From assembly GCA_963665705.1 (NCBI GenBank), contig OY762448.1, positions 558,001-622,000 of the forward strand: 64,000 nucleotides of DNA, in the 5' to 3' direction. Within the stretch, counting starts at the first letter, position 1. Every line of letters begins with the position of its first letter. The translations under genes and the position numbers were made by a program. The DNA comes from Saccharicrinis sp963665705 (GTDB taxonomy: Bacteria; Bacteroidota; Bacteroidia; Bacteroidales; Marinilabiliaceae). Shown here one piece after another: positions 18,061 to 25,536 of this stretch. A model generated the notes under the pieces. It was not told the origin of the DNA. It did no database searches and worked only from the letters and a program-made list of their open reading frames with translations.

Positions 18061-18154
18061 ATGAAGCGAGCCATGAGAATAGGTTCTCACATACGAGGAT
18101 GTTTATTTTTTTGCGAGTTCCATATGGCCGATGAAAAAAAATTATAATCATATG
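18061..18154 (+). repeat. conserved leader repeat, copy B, before the membrane-protein gene
   Basis: This plus-strand copy runs from ATGAAGCGAGCCATGAGAAT through GCGAGTTCCATATGGCCG to AAAATTATAATCATATGA. It is the inverted partner of copy A at 17,261-17,353. Like copy A it ends with a short frame, MKKNYNHM, that may be the start of the gene or an untranslated leader. Confidence 0.75.
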
Positions 18155-18868
18155 AATATGATATCTGAACTCAAGGAAAAATTTCATGTGCAAACAGTAA
18201 CACTAATGCTTATATTGCTTTTATGTACTGACTTTGTATTTTTTGTACTACATGCAATGAATAAGATGTTTTATTGGGATGATTCAATGCTTTCTTTGGG
18301 TACTGATAGAGGATATTCAGAGATATATCAATATATCAAATGGTTTTGGATCATATTTCTTTTGGTATATCTTTCTATTAAAAGAAAAAAACTCAGCTAT
18401 AGTGTATGGGGATTGTTTTTCACGTATCTTTTTTTAGATGATGCTTTGCAAATACACGAGATTGCAGGGGCTTTTATTGCAAGAAATTTCCAAGAGTCTT
18501 CTATAGCAGGACTAAGAATTCAGGATATTGGAGAATTAATTGTTACTGGTAGTGCAGGTTTGAGTTTATTATCCCTGGTTTTATTAACCTATATTTTTGG
18601 ATCTAAGTCCTTTAAGAAATTTTCTCATGATATGCTATTGCTTATAGCTGTATTGGTGTTTTGTGGTGTGATAGTAGATGTGATACATACTTCAATTCAA
18701 ATGGGTAAAGTAATTAGAGGTTTATTAGGATTTATAGAGGATGGTGGAGAAATGGTTATAGTAAGTTTTATATGTTGGTATGTACTTCTACAGTGTGTAC
18801 TTAAAGAAAATGATAAATCGAATCTTATTGATTTTATATATGTGAATTTGATTAAGCGATCGGCCTGA
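18131..18868 (+). CDS. polytopic membrane protein of unknown function with DD-x4-HE and EDGGE motifs
   Basis: I do not recognise this 245-residue protein by name. It has about six hydrophobic segments (near residues 22-44, 65-85, 94-108, 137-157, 170-188 and 215-231). Several charged residues lie in or at the edge of membrane segments: LFLDDALQIHE, VDVIHTSIQM and FIEDGGEMVIV. This D-D/H-E/E-D-x-x-E pattern recalls a class of uncharacterised integral membrane proteins with buried acidic and His residues, possibly a metal site. Its leader is shared with wza, so it probably belongs to the glycan regulon. The start could be 18,131 or the inner Met at 18,152; homology would decide. Confidence 0.7.
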   Translation: MKKNYNHMNMISELKEKFHVQTVTLMLILLLCTDFVFFVLHAMNKMFYWDDSMLSLGTDRGYSEIYQYIKWFWIIFLLVYLSIKRKKLSYSVWGLFFTYLFLDDALQIHEIAGAFIARNFQESSIAGLRIQDIGELIVTGSAGLSLLSLVLLTYIFGSKSFKKFSHDMLLLIAVLVFCGVIVDVIHTSIQMGKVIRGLLGFIEDGGEMVIVSFICWYVLLQCVLKENDKSNLIDFIYVNLIKRSA

Positions 18869-18877
18869 ATTTATTCA

Positions 18878-18936
18878 TTCTACAGTCTTCAGTACCCAGT
18901 CACCAGTATACTGCTGACTGAGAACTGCTGACTATC
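18878..18936. repeat. CAGT/CTGACT-type microrepeat
   Basis: The stretch cagtcttcagtacccagtca followed by ccagtatactgctgactgag and aactgctgact consists of degenerate units of about 7-10 bp built on CAGT and CTGACT. It lies between the convergent ends of the membrane-protein and SDR genes. Similar short CAGTC-rich repeats are common between genes in Bacteroidota; no function is clear. Confidence 0.65.
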
Positions 18937-18939
18937 CAC

Positions 18940-19704
18940 TTAAACCCTATTCGTATAATAGGCATTAGCTTGCTGAGTGGGCATAATTAATATATCATTG
19001 ATATTTACATGCGGTGGACGTGTAACAACGAACTCAATAGTTTCTGCAATATCTTGAGCTGAAAGTGGAACAACACCTTTGTAAACATTATCCGCTTTAT
19101 TTCTATCCCCATCAAAACGGACCAAAGAAAATTCGGTTTCTACCATTCCCGGAGCAATAGATGTTACTTTAATATTGTGCTTCAGTAAATCAATGCGCAT
19201 TCCTTTGGTTATAGCATTTACAGCATGTTTAGTGGCACAATAAACACTTCCTCCTTCATAAACATTAATTCCGGCAATTGATGAAATATTTATGATGTGA
19301 CCAGATTTTCGATCTACCATTCCTTTTATAATCTCTTTGGATAGGAAAAGCAATCCTGTAATGTTAGTGTCAATCATTTGCTGCCATTTTTCCCAAACCG
19401 CTTCATCAACTTTTTCTGTTCCATAGGCTAATCCTGCATTGTTAACTAATAAATCAATATTCTTCCAATCGGATGGAATACTATTTAATGCTTTTAAAGT
19501 GTCTTCCTGATGACGAATGTCAAAGCAGAGAGAAAGAACTTTTACTGAAAAGGTATTGGTTATTGATTCTTTTAGTTTTAGTAATCTATCTTCTCTGCGA
19601 CCAGTAATTATTGTGTTGTAACCTAGTTTTGCCAGTAATAAAGTAGTGGCTTCTCCAATGCCTGAAGTAGCTCCGGTAATTAGTGCTATTTTATCCATTT
19701 TCAT
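18940..19704 (-). CDS. short-chain dehydrogenase/reductase (SDR, YdfG-like)
   Basis: This 254-residue protein shows all classical SDR motifs: TGATSGIGEA for the dinucleotide pocket, NNAGLAYG, a Ser in HIINISSIAG and the catalytic YCATK. It is a cytoplasmic NAD(P)-dependent oxidoreductase, most like the YdfG/serine-3-dehydrogenase group that oxidises 3-hydroxy acids. The substrate cannot be told from sequence alone. It is transcribed alone and divergently from purL, with about 207 bp between the start codons. A Met two codons downstream (19,698) is an alternative start. Confidence 0.88.
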   Translation of the reverse strand: MKMDKIALITGATSGIGEATTLLLAKLGYNTIITGRREDRLLKLKESITNTFSVKVLSLCFDIRHQEDTLKALNSIPSDWKNIDLLVNNAGLAYGTEKVDEAVWEKWQQMIDTNITGLLFLSKEIIKGMVDRKSGHIINISSIAGINVYEGGSVYCATKHAVNAITKGMRIDLLKHNIKVTSIAPGMVETEFSLVRFDGDRNKADNVYKGVVPLSAQDIAETIEFVVTRPPHVNINDILIMPTQQANAYYTNRV

Positions 19705-19911
19705 TTAAATTATGTTACGGCCTAAAATTTGAATTATTCATCAAAAGCAATAGACCAATCTTTTATCTTACGCAATTTTTTTATACATTCAAAAAGTTAA
19801 AAAATGTTATTCTGATAGAAGGGTCACCTTTTAGAATTAACGTTTTTCAAAGATAAAACCTGAGTCATTAAAAATAGATGATTTTTAGTAGGAACCTAAA
19901 AAAATGTTGAA

Positions 19912-22140
19912 ATGAGCAGTAATATTACCTCTAAAGATACCGAAAATATTAATCTCTCCCCTTCAGAAAGAGAATTAATCTCTGAAATACTTCAGCGCCA
20001 ACCAAATGAATTGGAGTTAGAAATGTTTTCCCGATTATGGACAGAACATGCCTCCTATAAAAATTCATTGAAATGGTTAGGGAAACTTCCAAAATCAGGT
20101 GAAAATGTTATTGTCAGAGCTGGTGATGAATCTGCTGGTGCCATTGATATTGGTGATGGTTATGTTTGTGTGTTTAAGATGGAATCGCATAATCACCCAT
20201 GTTCCATTCAACCACGTTTAGGTGCTTTATCCGGAATGCGTATTGTAACCAGAGATGTCTTTTCTATGGGGGCAAAACCAGTTGCATTCCTTGATTCTCT
20301 TAGATTTGGAGATGGGGAAAGAGATACTGCCCGATGGTTGTTTGCCGAGGTGATTAAAGGGATTAAGGATTTTGAAGGAAATATGAAGGTTCCGGTAGTG
20401 GGGGGTGAAGTAGGTTTTGATAAGGGTTTTAATTCAAATCCAATAGTAAATAATATGACTGTTGGAATTGCAAAAAAGGAGGATTTAATATCTGGTATTG
20501 CAGAGGGTGAAGATAAGTTGATATTAGTTGTAGGAGCTCTAACGGGAAAAGAAGGTGTTGATAATGATGTGTTTTCTGCTGATGTGATTTCTGGTAATGG
20601 AACTGAAAATATTTCGTTTGAGCAAATGATGGACTCAAATATTGAAAAGAGTTTGTTGGATGCTGTAAAAGCCTTAAATAAGAAAAAACTTGTAGTTGGA
20701 ATTCAAACAATAGGAGCAGGAGGTATTGCCGGAGCTGCAACAGAAATGGCTGCACGTGGAAAGTCAGGTATTAACATGGATTGTAGTAAGATTCCTGTTC
20801 GGGATGAGGATCTTGACGACAGAGAAAAATTACTTTCAGAAACCTGGGGGCGAATTTTAGTTTGTATTGACCCAAAAGATTTACCTGCTGTCTCTGAAGT
20901 TTTGCAACCCATGCAACTGGCTTTTGCAGTAATAGGAGAAGTAAATAATTCGGAAAAATTGGTTTGTAAGAACGATGGTAAATTATTGGCTGAAATTCCG
21001 GTATCTTATGTAGGATTAGGAGGAAATGCTCCTATTTATGAAAGAGAGATTCAGGAACCAAGAGAAAATGATATCAAAGAATTATCAATTGAGGATGTGC
21101 CTGAACCTGATCATTATCCTAAAGTGATTGCTGAACTCATGAAGAGTTTGAATATTGTTTCGAAAAGTTATTTGTTGGAAACATTTGATAAAACACTGAA
21201 AAAAGATTCGTTGAGTAATAAATACCCTTCAGATGCATCTTTTGTTCATGTTAAAGAAGCTAATAAGACATTGGCACTAACAGTAGATTGCATCTCTTAT
21301 TATGTTGAGGCAAACCCCTATGTTGGAGCTCAGATTGCAGTTGCAGAGGCAGCTCGTAATATTATTTGTGGAGGAGGAATTCCTCTGGCTGTTACTGATT
21401 GCCTGAATTTTGGTAATCCTTATGACCCGGAAGTTTTTTGGCAGTTTACACAATCTGTCGAGGGATTATCAGATGCTTGTAAGGCCTTTAATACCCCTGT
21501 TGTAAGTGGAAATGTTAGTTTTTATAATCAAAAATCAGAAGAGGGAAGGTTAAAAGCTATTACGCCATGTCCTGTTATTGGTATGGTGGGTATAGTGGAA
21601 TCGAAAGATCATCATACCGTATTGACTTATAAGCATAAGGGTGATATGATATTTTTGATTGGACAATCAAAAGACGATATTAATGCATCGGAATATCTGA
21701 ATTTTTATCATAAAAAAAAGAGTCATGCAGCTCCATATTTTAGTATTGAAGAAGAAAAAGAAGTTCAGGAAGTAATAAAACAGTTGATTCGTAATAAGTT
21801 GGTACGGTCTGTTCATGATGTTTCTTCCGGAGGGTTATTTTTTAATTTATTGGAATCATCATTACCCTTAGGATTTGGGTTTGATATAACTACTGATGCC
21901 GAAGTTCGGAAAGATGCCTTTTTGTTTGGAGAGGCTCAAAGTAGGGTAATTGTTTCTGTTTCACCTGAAAATCAAGATGATTTTGTAGATTTCATGCTGG
22001 AGGCTCAAACGCCTTTTTCTGCATTGGGACATGTAACAAAGGGTGAAATTCGAATTGATGATGAATCATATGGTTTTATAGAAGATTATAAAGAAAAAAT
22101 ATCAAAACAACTTAAAAAGTGGTTGGATGGGGAAGTGTGA
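19912..22140 (+). CDS. purL: phosphoribosylformylglycinamidine synthase subunit PurL
   Basis: This 742-residue protein matches the small PurL type used with separate PurS and PurQ. Typical motifs are LWTEHASYKNS, MESHNHPCSIQP for the nucleotide site, GGGIPLAVTDCLNFGNP and VHDVSSGG. It makes FGAM from FGAR with ATP and ammonia in purine synthesis. No glutaminase domain is present at the C terminus, as expected for this subtype; purS and purQ are not in the window. It stands alone and is followed by a terminator. Confidence 0.95.
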   Translation: MSSNITSKDTENINLSPSERELISEILQRQPNELELEMFSRLWTEHASYKNSLKWLGKLPKSGENVIVRAGDESAGAIDIGDGYVCVFKMESHNHPCSIQPRLGALSGMRIVTRDVFSMGAKPVAFLDSLRFGDGERDTARWLFAEVIKGIKDFEGNMKVPVVGGEVGFDKGFNSNPIVNNMTVGIAKKEDLISGIAEGEDKLILVVGALTGKEGVDNDVFSADVISGNGTENISFEQMMDSNIEKSLLDAVKALNKKKLVVGIQTIGAGGIAGAATEMAARGKSGINMDCSKIPVRDEDLDDREKLLSETWGRILVCIDPKDLPAVSEVLQPMQLAFAVIGEVNNSEKLVCKNDGKLLAEIPVSYVGLGGNAPIYEREIQEPRENDIKELSIEDVPEPDHYPKVIAELMKSLNIVSKSYLLETFDKTLKKDSLSNKYPSDASFVHVKEANKTLALTVDCISYYVEANPYVGAQIAVAEAARNIICGGGIPLAVTDCLNFGNPYDPEVFWQFTQSVEGLSDACKAFNTPVVSGNVSFYNQKSEEGRLKAITPCPVIGMVGIVESKDHHTVLTYKHKGDMIFLIGQSKDDINASEYLNFYHKKKSHAAPYFSIEEEKEVQEVIKQLIRNKLVRSVHDVSSGGLFFNLLESSLPLGFGFDITTDAEVRKDAFLFGEAQSRVIVSVSPENQDDFVDFMLEAQTPFSALGHVTKGEIRIDDESYGFIEDYKEKISKQLKKWLDGEV

Positions 22141-22150
22141 TTTAATTGTT

Positions 22151-22158
22151 TAATTTTG
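22151..22158 (+). promoter_or_regulatory. possible -7 element TAATTTTG before the TlpA-like gene
   Basis: TAATTTTG fits the Bacteroidota -7 consensus TAnnTTTG and lies just after the purL stop codon. The purL terminator hairpin lies between it and the next gene, so it would make a transcript that starts with that hairpin; the assignment is weak. Confidence 0.3.
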
Positions 22159-22175
22159 CAATAAAAAAATAGCAG

Positions 22176-22220
22176 GAACTATTTTGAAGGTTAGAGAACC
22201 TTCGGAATAGTTCTTTGTTT
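22176..22220 (+). terminator. purL terminator hairpin
   Basis: GAACTATT pairs with AATAGTTC and GAAGGTT with AACCTTC around the loop AGAG, giving one long stem with a small internal bulge, followed by TTTGTTTT. It lies 35 bp after purL. Confidence 0.75.
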
Positions 22221-22244
22221 TATGTTGCAAATAAATAATTTTTC

Positions 22245-22745
22245 ATGGATAGAGTTTTAATATTCCTTATTTTCAATTTAATTACTATTGGTGTTATTGC
22301 ACAAAATGAGTCGGATATCATTAAGATTGGAGATCAATTACCATCATTTAAATTAGAGTCTTCAAAGGGTGTAATTAACTCCCGGGATTTAAAAGGTAAA
22401 GTTGTTTTAATCAACTTTTTTGCCACATGGTGTCCTTCTTGCGTTAAAGAACTTCCACATATCGAACAAAAAGTTTGGAAAAAGTATAAAAGTAATCCTG
22501 ATTTTAAGTTATTGGTTGTTGGTAGAGAGCATACCGAAAAAGAGCTTTCTTCTTTTTCTAAAGAAAAGTATACAATGCCTTTTTATCCGGATGAAGGAAG
22601 AAAAGTATATCAACTATTTGCGCATAATACAATTCCCAGATGTTATGTTGTAGATAAAAAAGGTGTCGTAGTGTATGCTTTGACCGGGTTCTCGGAAGAA
22701 TCATTTAAAGAAATGTTGGATGTAGTAGAAGATTTAATAGACTAA
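22245..22745 (+). CDS. TlpA/ResA-like periplasmic thiol-disulfide oxidoreductase
   Basis: This 166-residue protein has an N-terminal signal peptide (ILIFLIFNLITIGVIAQ) and a thioredoxin fold of the TlpA/AhpC-TSA type. The redox motif is WCPSC near residues 62-66, in the context INFFATWCPSCVKELP. The cis-Pro loop is IPRCYVVD. It should reduce or isomerise disulfides in exported proteins or in cytochrome c maturation. The gene stands between purL and menG; it is a single-domain form and shorter than the Bacteroidota proteins that carry an extra N-terminal DUF4369 domain. Confidence 0.87.
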   Translation: MDRVLIFLIFNLITIGVIAQNESDIIKIGDQLPSFKLESSKGVINSRDLKGKVVLINFFATWCPSCVKELPHIEQKVWKKYKSNPDFKLLVVGREHTEKELSSFSKEKYTMPFYPDEGRKVYQLFAHNTIPRCYVVDKKGVVVYALTGFSEESFKEMLDVVEDLID

Positions 22746-22820
22746 ATACAAGAAAGATTAGAAAAAGGAATCAATTCATTAGTTAGTATGTTGGGTTAGT
22801 ATTTCTCGTAAAATACTACC

Positions 22821-22849
22821 TTGCCATATAACTAACTTTGCTATTTTTG
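22821..22849 (+). promoter_or_regulatory. Bacteroidota-type promoter of menG
   Basis: TTG at 22,821 and TATTTTTG at 22,842-22,849 are spaced by 18 bp, matching the -33/-7 (TTTG, TAnnTTTG) promoter of Bacteroidota. The start codon ATG 22,877 lies 27 bp downstream. Confidence 0.65.
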
Positions 22850-22876
22850 CATGCGAAAATATTCAAATTTAAATTC

Positions 22877-23608
22877 ATGACAGTTACTCCATATAAGGCA
22901 TCTTCAGAGGGTAAAAAGATGCAAATCAAGACAATGTTTGATAATATTGCTCATAAATATGATTTTCTAAATCATTTTTTATCGATGGGAATTGATAAAA
23001 TATGGAGAAGAAGAGCTATTAAACTCCTAAAAGATATTGATCAGCCAGAAATTTTAGATATTGCAACCGGTACAGGAGATTTAGCTATTGCAGCCATGAA
23101 ATTAAAGCCTAAGAGAATAGTTGGATTGGATTTATCTGCTGAGATGCTAAAGGTCGGAGAGGAAAAAATTAAAAAGAAAGGGCTGGATAAAACGATATCT
23201 ATGGTCGAAGGTGATTCAGAGAATTTGCCTTTTGATGATAAAGAATTTGATGCGGCTATTGTTGCTTTTGGTGTAAGAAATTTTGAAAACCTGAATAAGG
23301 GATTGGTAGAAATTAACAGAGTGTTGAAAGATGGTGGAAAATTTATGGTGTTGGAGTTTTCAAATCCTTCAAAATTTCCATTTAAACAAATCTATCAATT
23401 CTATTCTACAAAAATATTACCTTGGTGGGGAGGGATTTTGTCTAAAGATAAAGCAGCTTATTCCTATTTGCCAGAATCTGTAGCTGCTTTCCCGGAAGGA
23501 GATGCATTTGTTGCAGAGTTAAACAAGGCCGGATTTAATAGTTTACGTGTTTGGCGACAAACGTTTGGAATCGCAACAATTTATTTTGCTCAGAAATTAG
23601 GACAATAA
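22877..23608 (+). CDS. ubiE: demethylmenaquinone methyltransferase (UbiE/MenG)
   Basis: This 243-residue SAM-dependent methyltransferase has motif I DIATGTGDLAIA, motif II-like VEGDSENLPFDD and the family signature FDNIAHKYDFLNHFLSMGID at the N terminus. It methylates demethylmenaquinone to menaquinone in the last step of the pathway; as a Bacteroidota protein it is more likely to serve menaquinone than ubiquinone. The ATG at 22,877 is chosen because upstream TTG 22,838 lies inside the promoter. It is followed 61 bp later by porT, a gene order often seen in Bacteroidota. Confidence 0.93.
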   Translation: MTVTPYKASSEGKKMQIKTMFDNIAHKYDFLNHFLSMGIDKIWRRRAIKLLKDIDQPEILDIATGTGDLAIAAMKLKPKRIVGLDLSAEMLKVGEEKIKKKGLDKTISMVEGDSENLPFDDKEFDAAIVAFGVRNFENLNKGLVEINRVLKDGGKFMVLEFSNPSKFPFKQIYQFYSTKILPWWGGILSKDKAAYSYLPESVAAFPEGDAFVAELNKAGFNSLRVWRQTFGIATIYFAQKLGQ

Positions 23609-23669
23609 ATTTTTAATTGTTGAGTTTTTTTTAAGGACTTCGTTATTGGTTAAGTCGTATTAGAATTGA

Positions 23670-24449
23670 ATGAAAATCATGATAAAGAATAAATTAATAT
23701 ATTTATTGCCTTTGCTACTTGTGTTATTCGTTGATTTATCAGCGCAAAGCACATCTAAAAAAAAGGTTCCTAATTTGACTACTTTTGATGAAAAACGTAT
23801 TCATTTTGGTTTTATCATCGGATTTAATACCATGAATTTTAATATACAGCACTCTAGTGCCAGAACGGCAGAGAATGATGATGTTGCAATGTATGCTGAA
23901 GTGTTGGATTTAACTCCGGGCATTAATTTAGGAATTGTATCCAGCTTGAGACTTAGAAAGAATTTAAATTTGAGAGTTTTACCTGGTATATCATTTGGAC
24001 AAAGAAATTTGACCTATATATATAATGATAAGAATCCTGAGACCGTAAATGATAATCCTAATCATAACTCAACAAGTAGTGTGGATATGGCAGATCCACT
24101 TCAAATAAAATCAACATATATAGAAATGCCAATTATGCTTAAATATGGTTCGGATCGAATGCATAATTTTAAGCCATATATTGTTGCAGGTATTAATCCT
24201 AGATTTGATCTTGCTAAAAACAAGCAGGATAGGATGTTGTTAAAAAATATGGATCTCTATTATGAAGTGGGTGTTGGATTTGATTCTTACCTAAACTATT
24301 TTCGTTTATCTACAGAGTTTAAAATTTCTATTGGTACGATGGATATTCTGGATCATAATGGGACAGGCGAAATTGAAGATCTGAAATACACCCAGGCAAT
24401 AGATAAGCTAACTTCAAGAATCTTTGTCTTATCTTTTTATTTCGAGTGA
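23670..24449 (+). CDS. porT: PorT-like outer-membrane beta-barrel protein (type IX secretion)
   Basis: This 259-residue protein has a signal peptide ending LFVDLSAQ and alternating strands of an eight-stranded outer-membrane barrel ending in an aromatic residue (FVLSFYFE). The features KRIHFGFIIGFNTMNF, STYIEMPIMLKYGSDR and YYEVGVGFDSYLNYFR fit PorT, which is needed for type IX secretion of C-terminally tagged proteins. The place after menG agrees with PorT in other Bacteroidota. Other small OMP families share the barrel fold, so a homology search would be the decisive test. Confidence 0.85.
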   Translation: MKIMIKNKLIYLLPLLLVLFVDLSAQSTSKKKVPNLTTFDEKRIHFGFIIGFNTMNFNIQHSSARTAENDDVAMYAEVLDLTPGINLGIVSSLRLRKNLNLRVLPGISFGQRNLTYIYNDKNPETVNDNPNHNSTSSVDMADPLQIKSTYIEMPIMLKYGSDRMHNFKPYIVAGINPRFDLAKNKQDRMLLKNMDLYYEVGVGFDSYLNYFRLSTEFKISIGTMDILDHNGTGEIEDLKYTQAIDKLTSRIFVLSFYFE

Positions 24450-24537
24450 AAATTAGTTGAAGTCTATAAATGCCTGGTATTTTCTGGATAAAGTTTTATA
24501 TATGCCAATCGAGGTAGTGTACTTAACTTTTGATTAA

Positions 24538-24681
24538 ATGAAATGAGCATGCGAATAGTGAAAACGACAAAGTCAAAAAAATATCACACACTGTCTGTCC
24601 TGATTTATCGGGAAGAATGATTGTTTTCCAGGTGAGTTCCATATGACTAATGAAAATAATTAATTAGAGTATATGAAATAA
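24538..24681 (+). repeat. decayed leader repeat, copy C, with no gene after it
   Basis: The segment begins ATGAAATGAGCATGCGAATAG and ends GGTGAGTTCCATATGACTAA followed by TGAAAATAATTAATTAGAGT. It resembles leader copies A and B, most clearly at GAGTTCCATATG, but has about 50 bp of extra sequence in the middle and a broken end. No gene of the expected kind follows; instead the IS200-like element begins 83 bp later. It looks like the remains of a further copy of the leader. Confidence 0.6.
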
Positions 24682-24763
24682 TATCGAAAATATAGAGTAT
24701 AGAAATTCTTTCTACATTCAGATTTTTTTATTATTTTAAATATATTTATCTCACATGTAGTGG

Positions 24764-24792
24764 ATTAAGGGGCGTTAGCCCTGTTATCTTAA
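24764..24792 (+). repeat. left REP-like inverted repeat of the IS200-like element
   Basis: ATTAAGGGGCGTTAGCCCTG continues to 24,792 with TTATCTTAA. GGGC-GTTA-GCCC forms a short hairpin. The reverse complement of 25,264-25,292 matches it at most positions, so the two copies flank the transposase gene in inverted orientation. Confidence 0.8.
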
Positions 24793-24801
24793 GTTTTTAT
24801 T

Positions 24802-25268
24802 ATGGCCAATACCTATACCCAACTTTTCGTTCAATTTGTTTTTGCCGTTCGAGGTAGAGAAAACTTAATACATGAAGAATTCAGAAACGAATTAGAAAAA
24901 ATAATATGCGTACTTGCAACCAAACATAAATCAAAACCTCTTGCTGTGTTCTGTAATCCGGATCATACACATGTTTTTTTAGGGATACATCCAACTATAT
25001 CGATCTCAAAGCTTATTGAACAAATAAAAGCTGGCTCTTCAAAATGGATTAACGATAAAAGCTTTTTATCTGGGCATTTCTCATGGCAGGATGGATATGG
25101 TGCGTTTACATATTCTAAATCACAAAACGACAGCGTAATAAAATATATATTAAATCAACCAGAACATCATAAAAAAGATGTTTTAAAGATGAGTATCTAT
25201 TATTTCTTAAAAAATTTGATATTAACTTTGATCCAAAATATCTTTTTGAATGGTATAGTCCGGTTTAA
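24802..25268 (+). pseudogene. IS200/IS605-type Y1 transposase with a frameshift near the C terminus
   Basis: The first 125 codons are a typical Y1 (HUH) transposase: MANTYTQLFVQFVFAVRGRE, PDHTHVFLG with the His-x-His metal motif, and SWQDGYGAFTYSKSQNDSVI with the candidate catalytic Tyr. After HHKKDV the frame changes at gatgttttaaagatgag near 25,178. One extra T would give VFKDEYLLFLKKFDINFDPK to a natural stop at 25,268; as it stands the frame runs on for about 50 unrelated residues to 25,332. So the gene is disrupted, or it uses slippage on the T run. Flanking inverted hairpins resemble REP-associated (RAYT) elements. Confidence 0.85.
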
Positions 25269-25292
25269 GACAACAGGACTACGCCCCTTGAT
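25264..25292 (-). repeat. right REP-like inverted repeat of the IS200-like element
   Basis: The reverse complement begins ATCAAGGGGCGTAGTCCTGT and ends GTCTTAAA, matching the left copy at 24,764-24,792. It overlaps the restored stop codon of the transposase. The hairpin is weaker here because one base pair is lost. Confidence 0.8.
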
Positions 25293-25486
25293 TATATACA
25301 TTAGCTATTTTCTACTAAGAAGACAGGCCTAACATCCCTTTGGTGAGTATACTAATATAGTTGACCCCAGTTTAAGATTTCTAAATGTGCTCCTTTTTGC
25401 AACGTAAATCTTAACTATAGTCCAAAAATCTAATAAAGTGTACTCAATCATCAGTTTACTGATCAATCACTTCATTTTCATACCGT

Positions 25487-25517
25487 GTTTAGCATAACAC
25501 TAAATTTACTATCTTTG
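25487..25517 (+). promoter_or_regulatory. Bacteroidota-type promoter of the COG2509 flavoprotein gene
   Basis: TATCTTTG at 25,510-25,517 matches TAnnTTTG exactly; GTTT at 25,487-25,490 lies 19 bp upstream as a weak -33 box. The start codon ATG 25,537 follows after 19 bp. Confidence 0.65.
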
Positions 25518-25536
25518 CGCCACAATTTAGTTGAGG

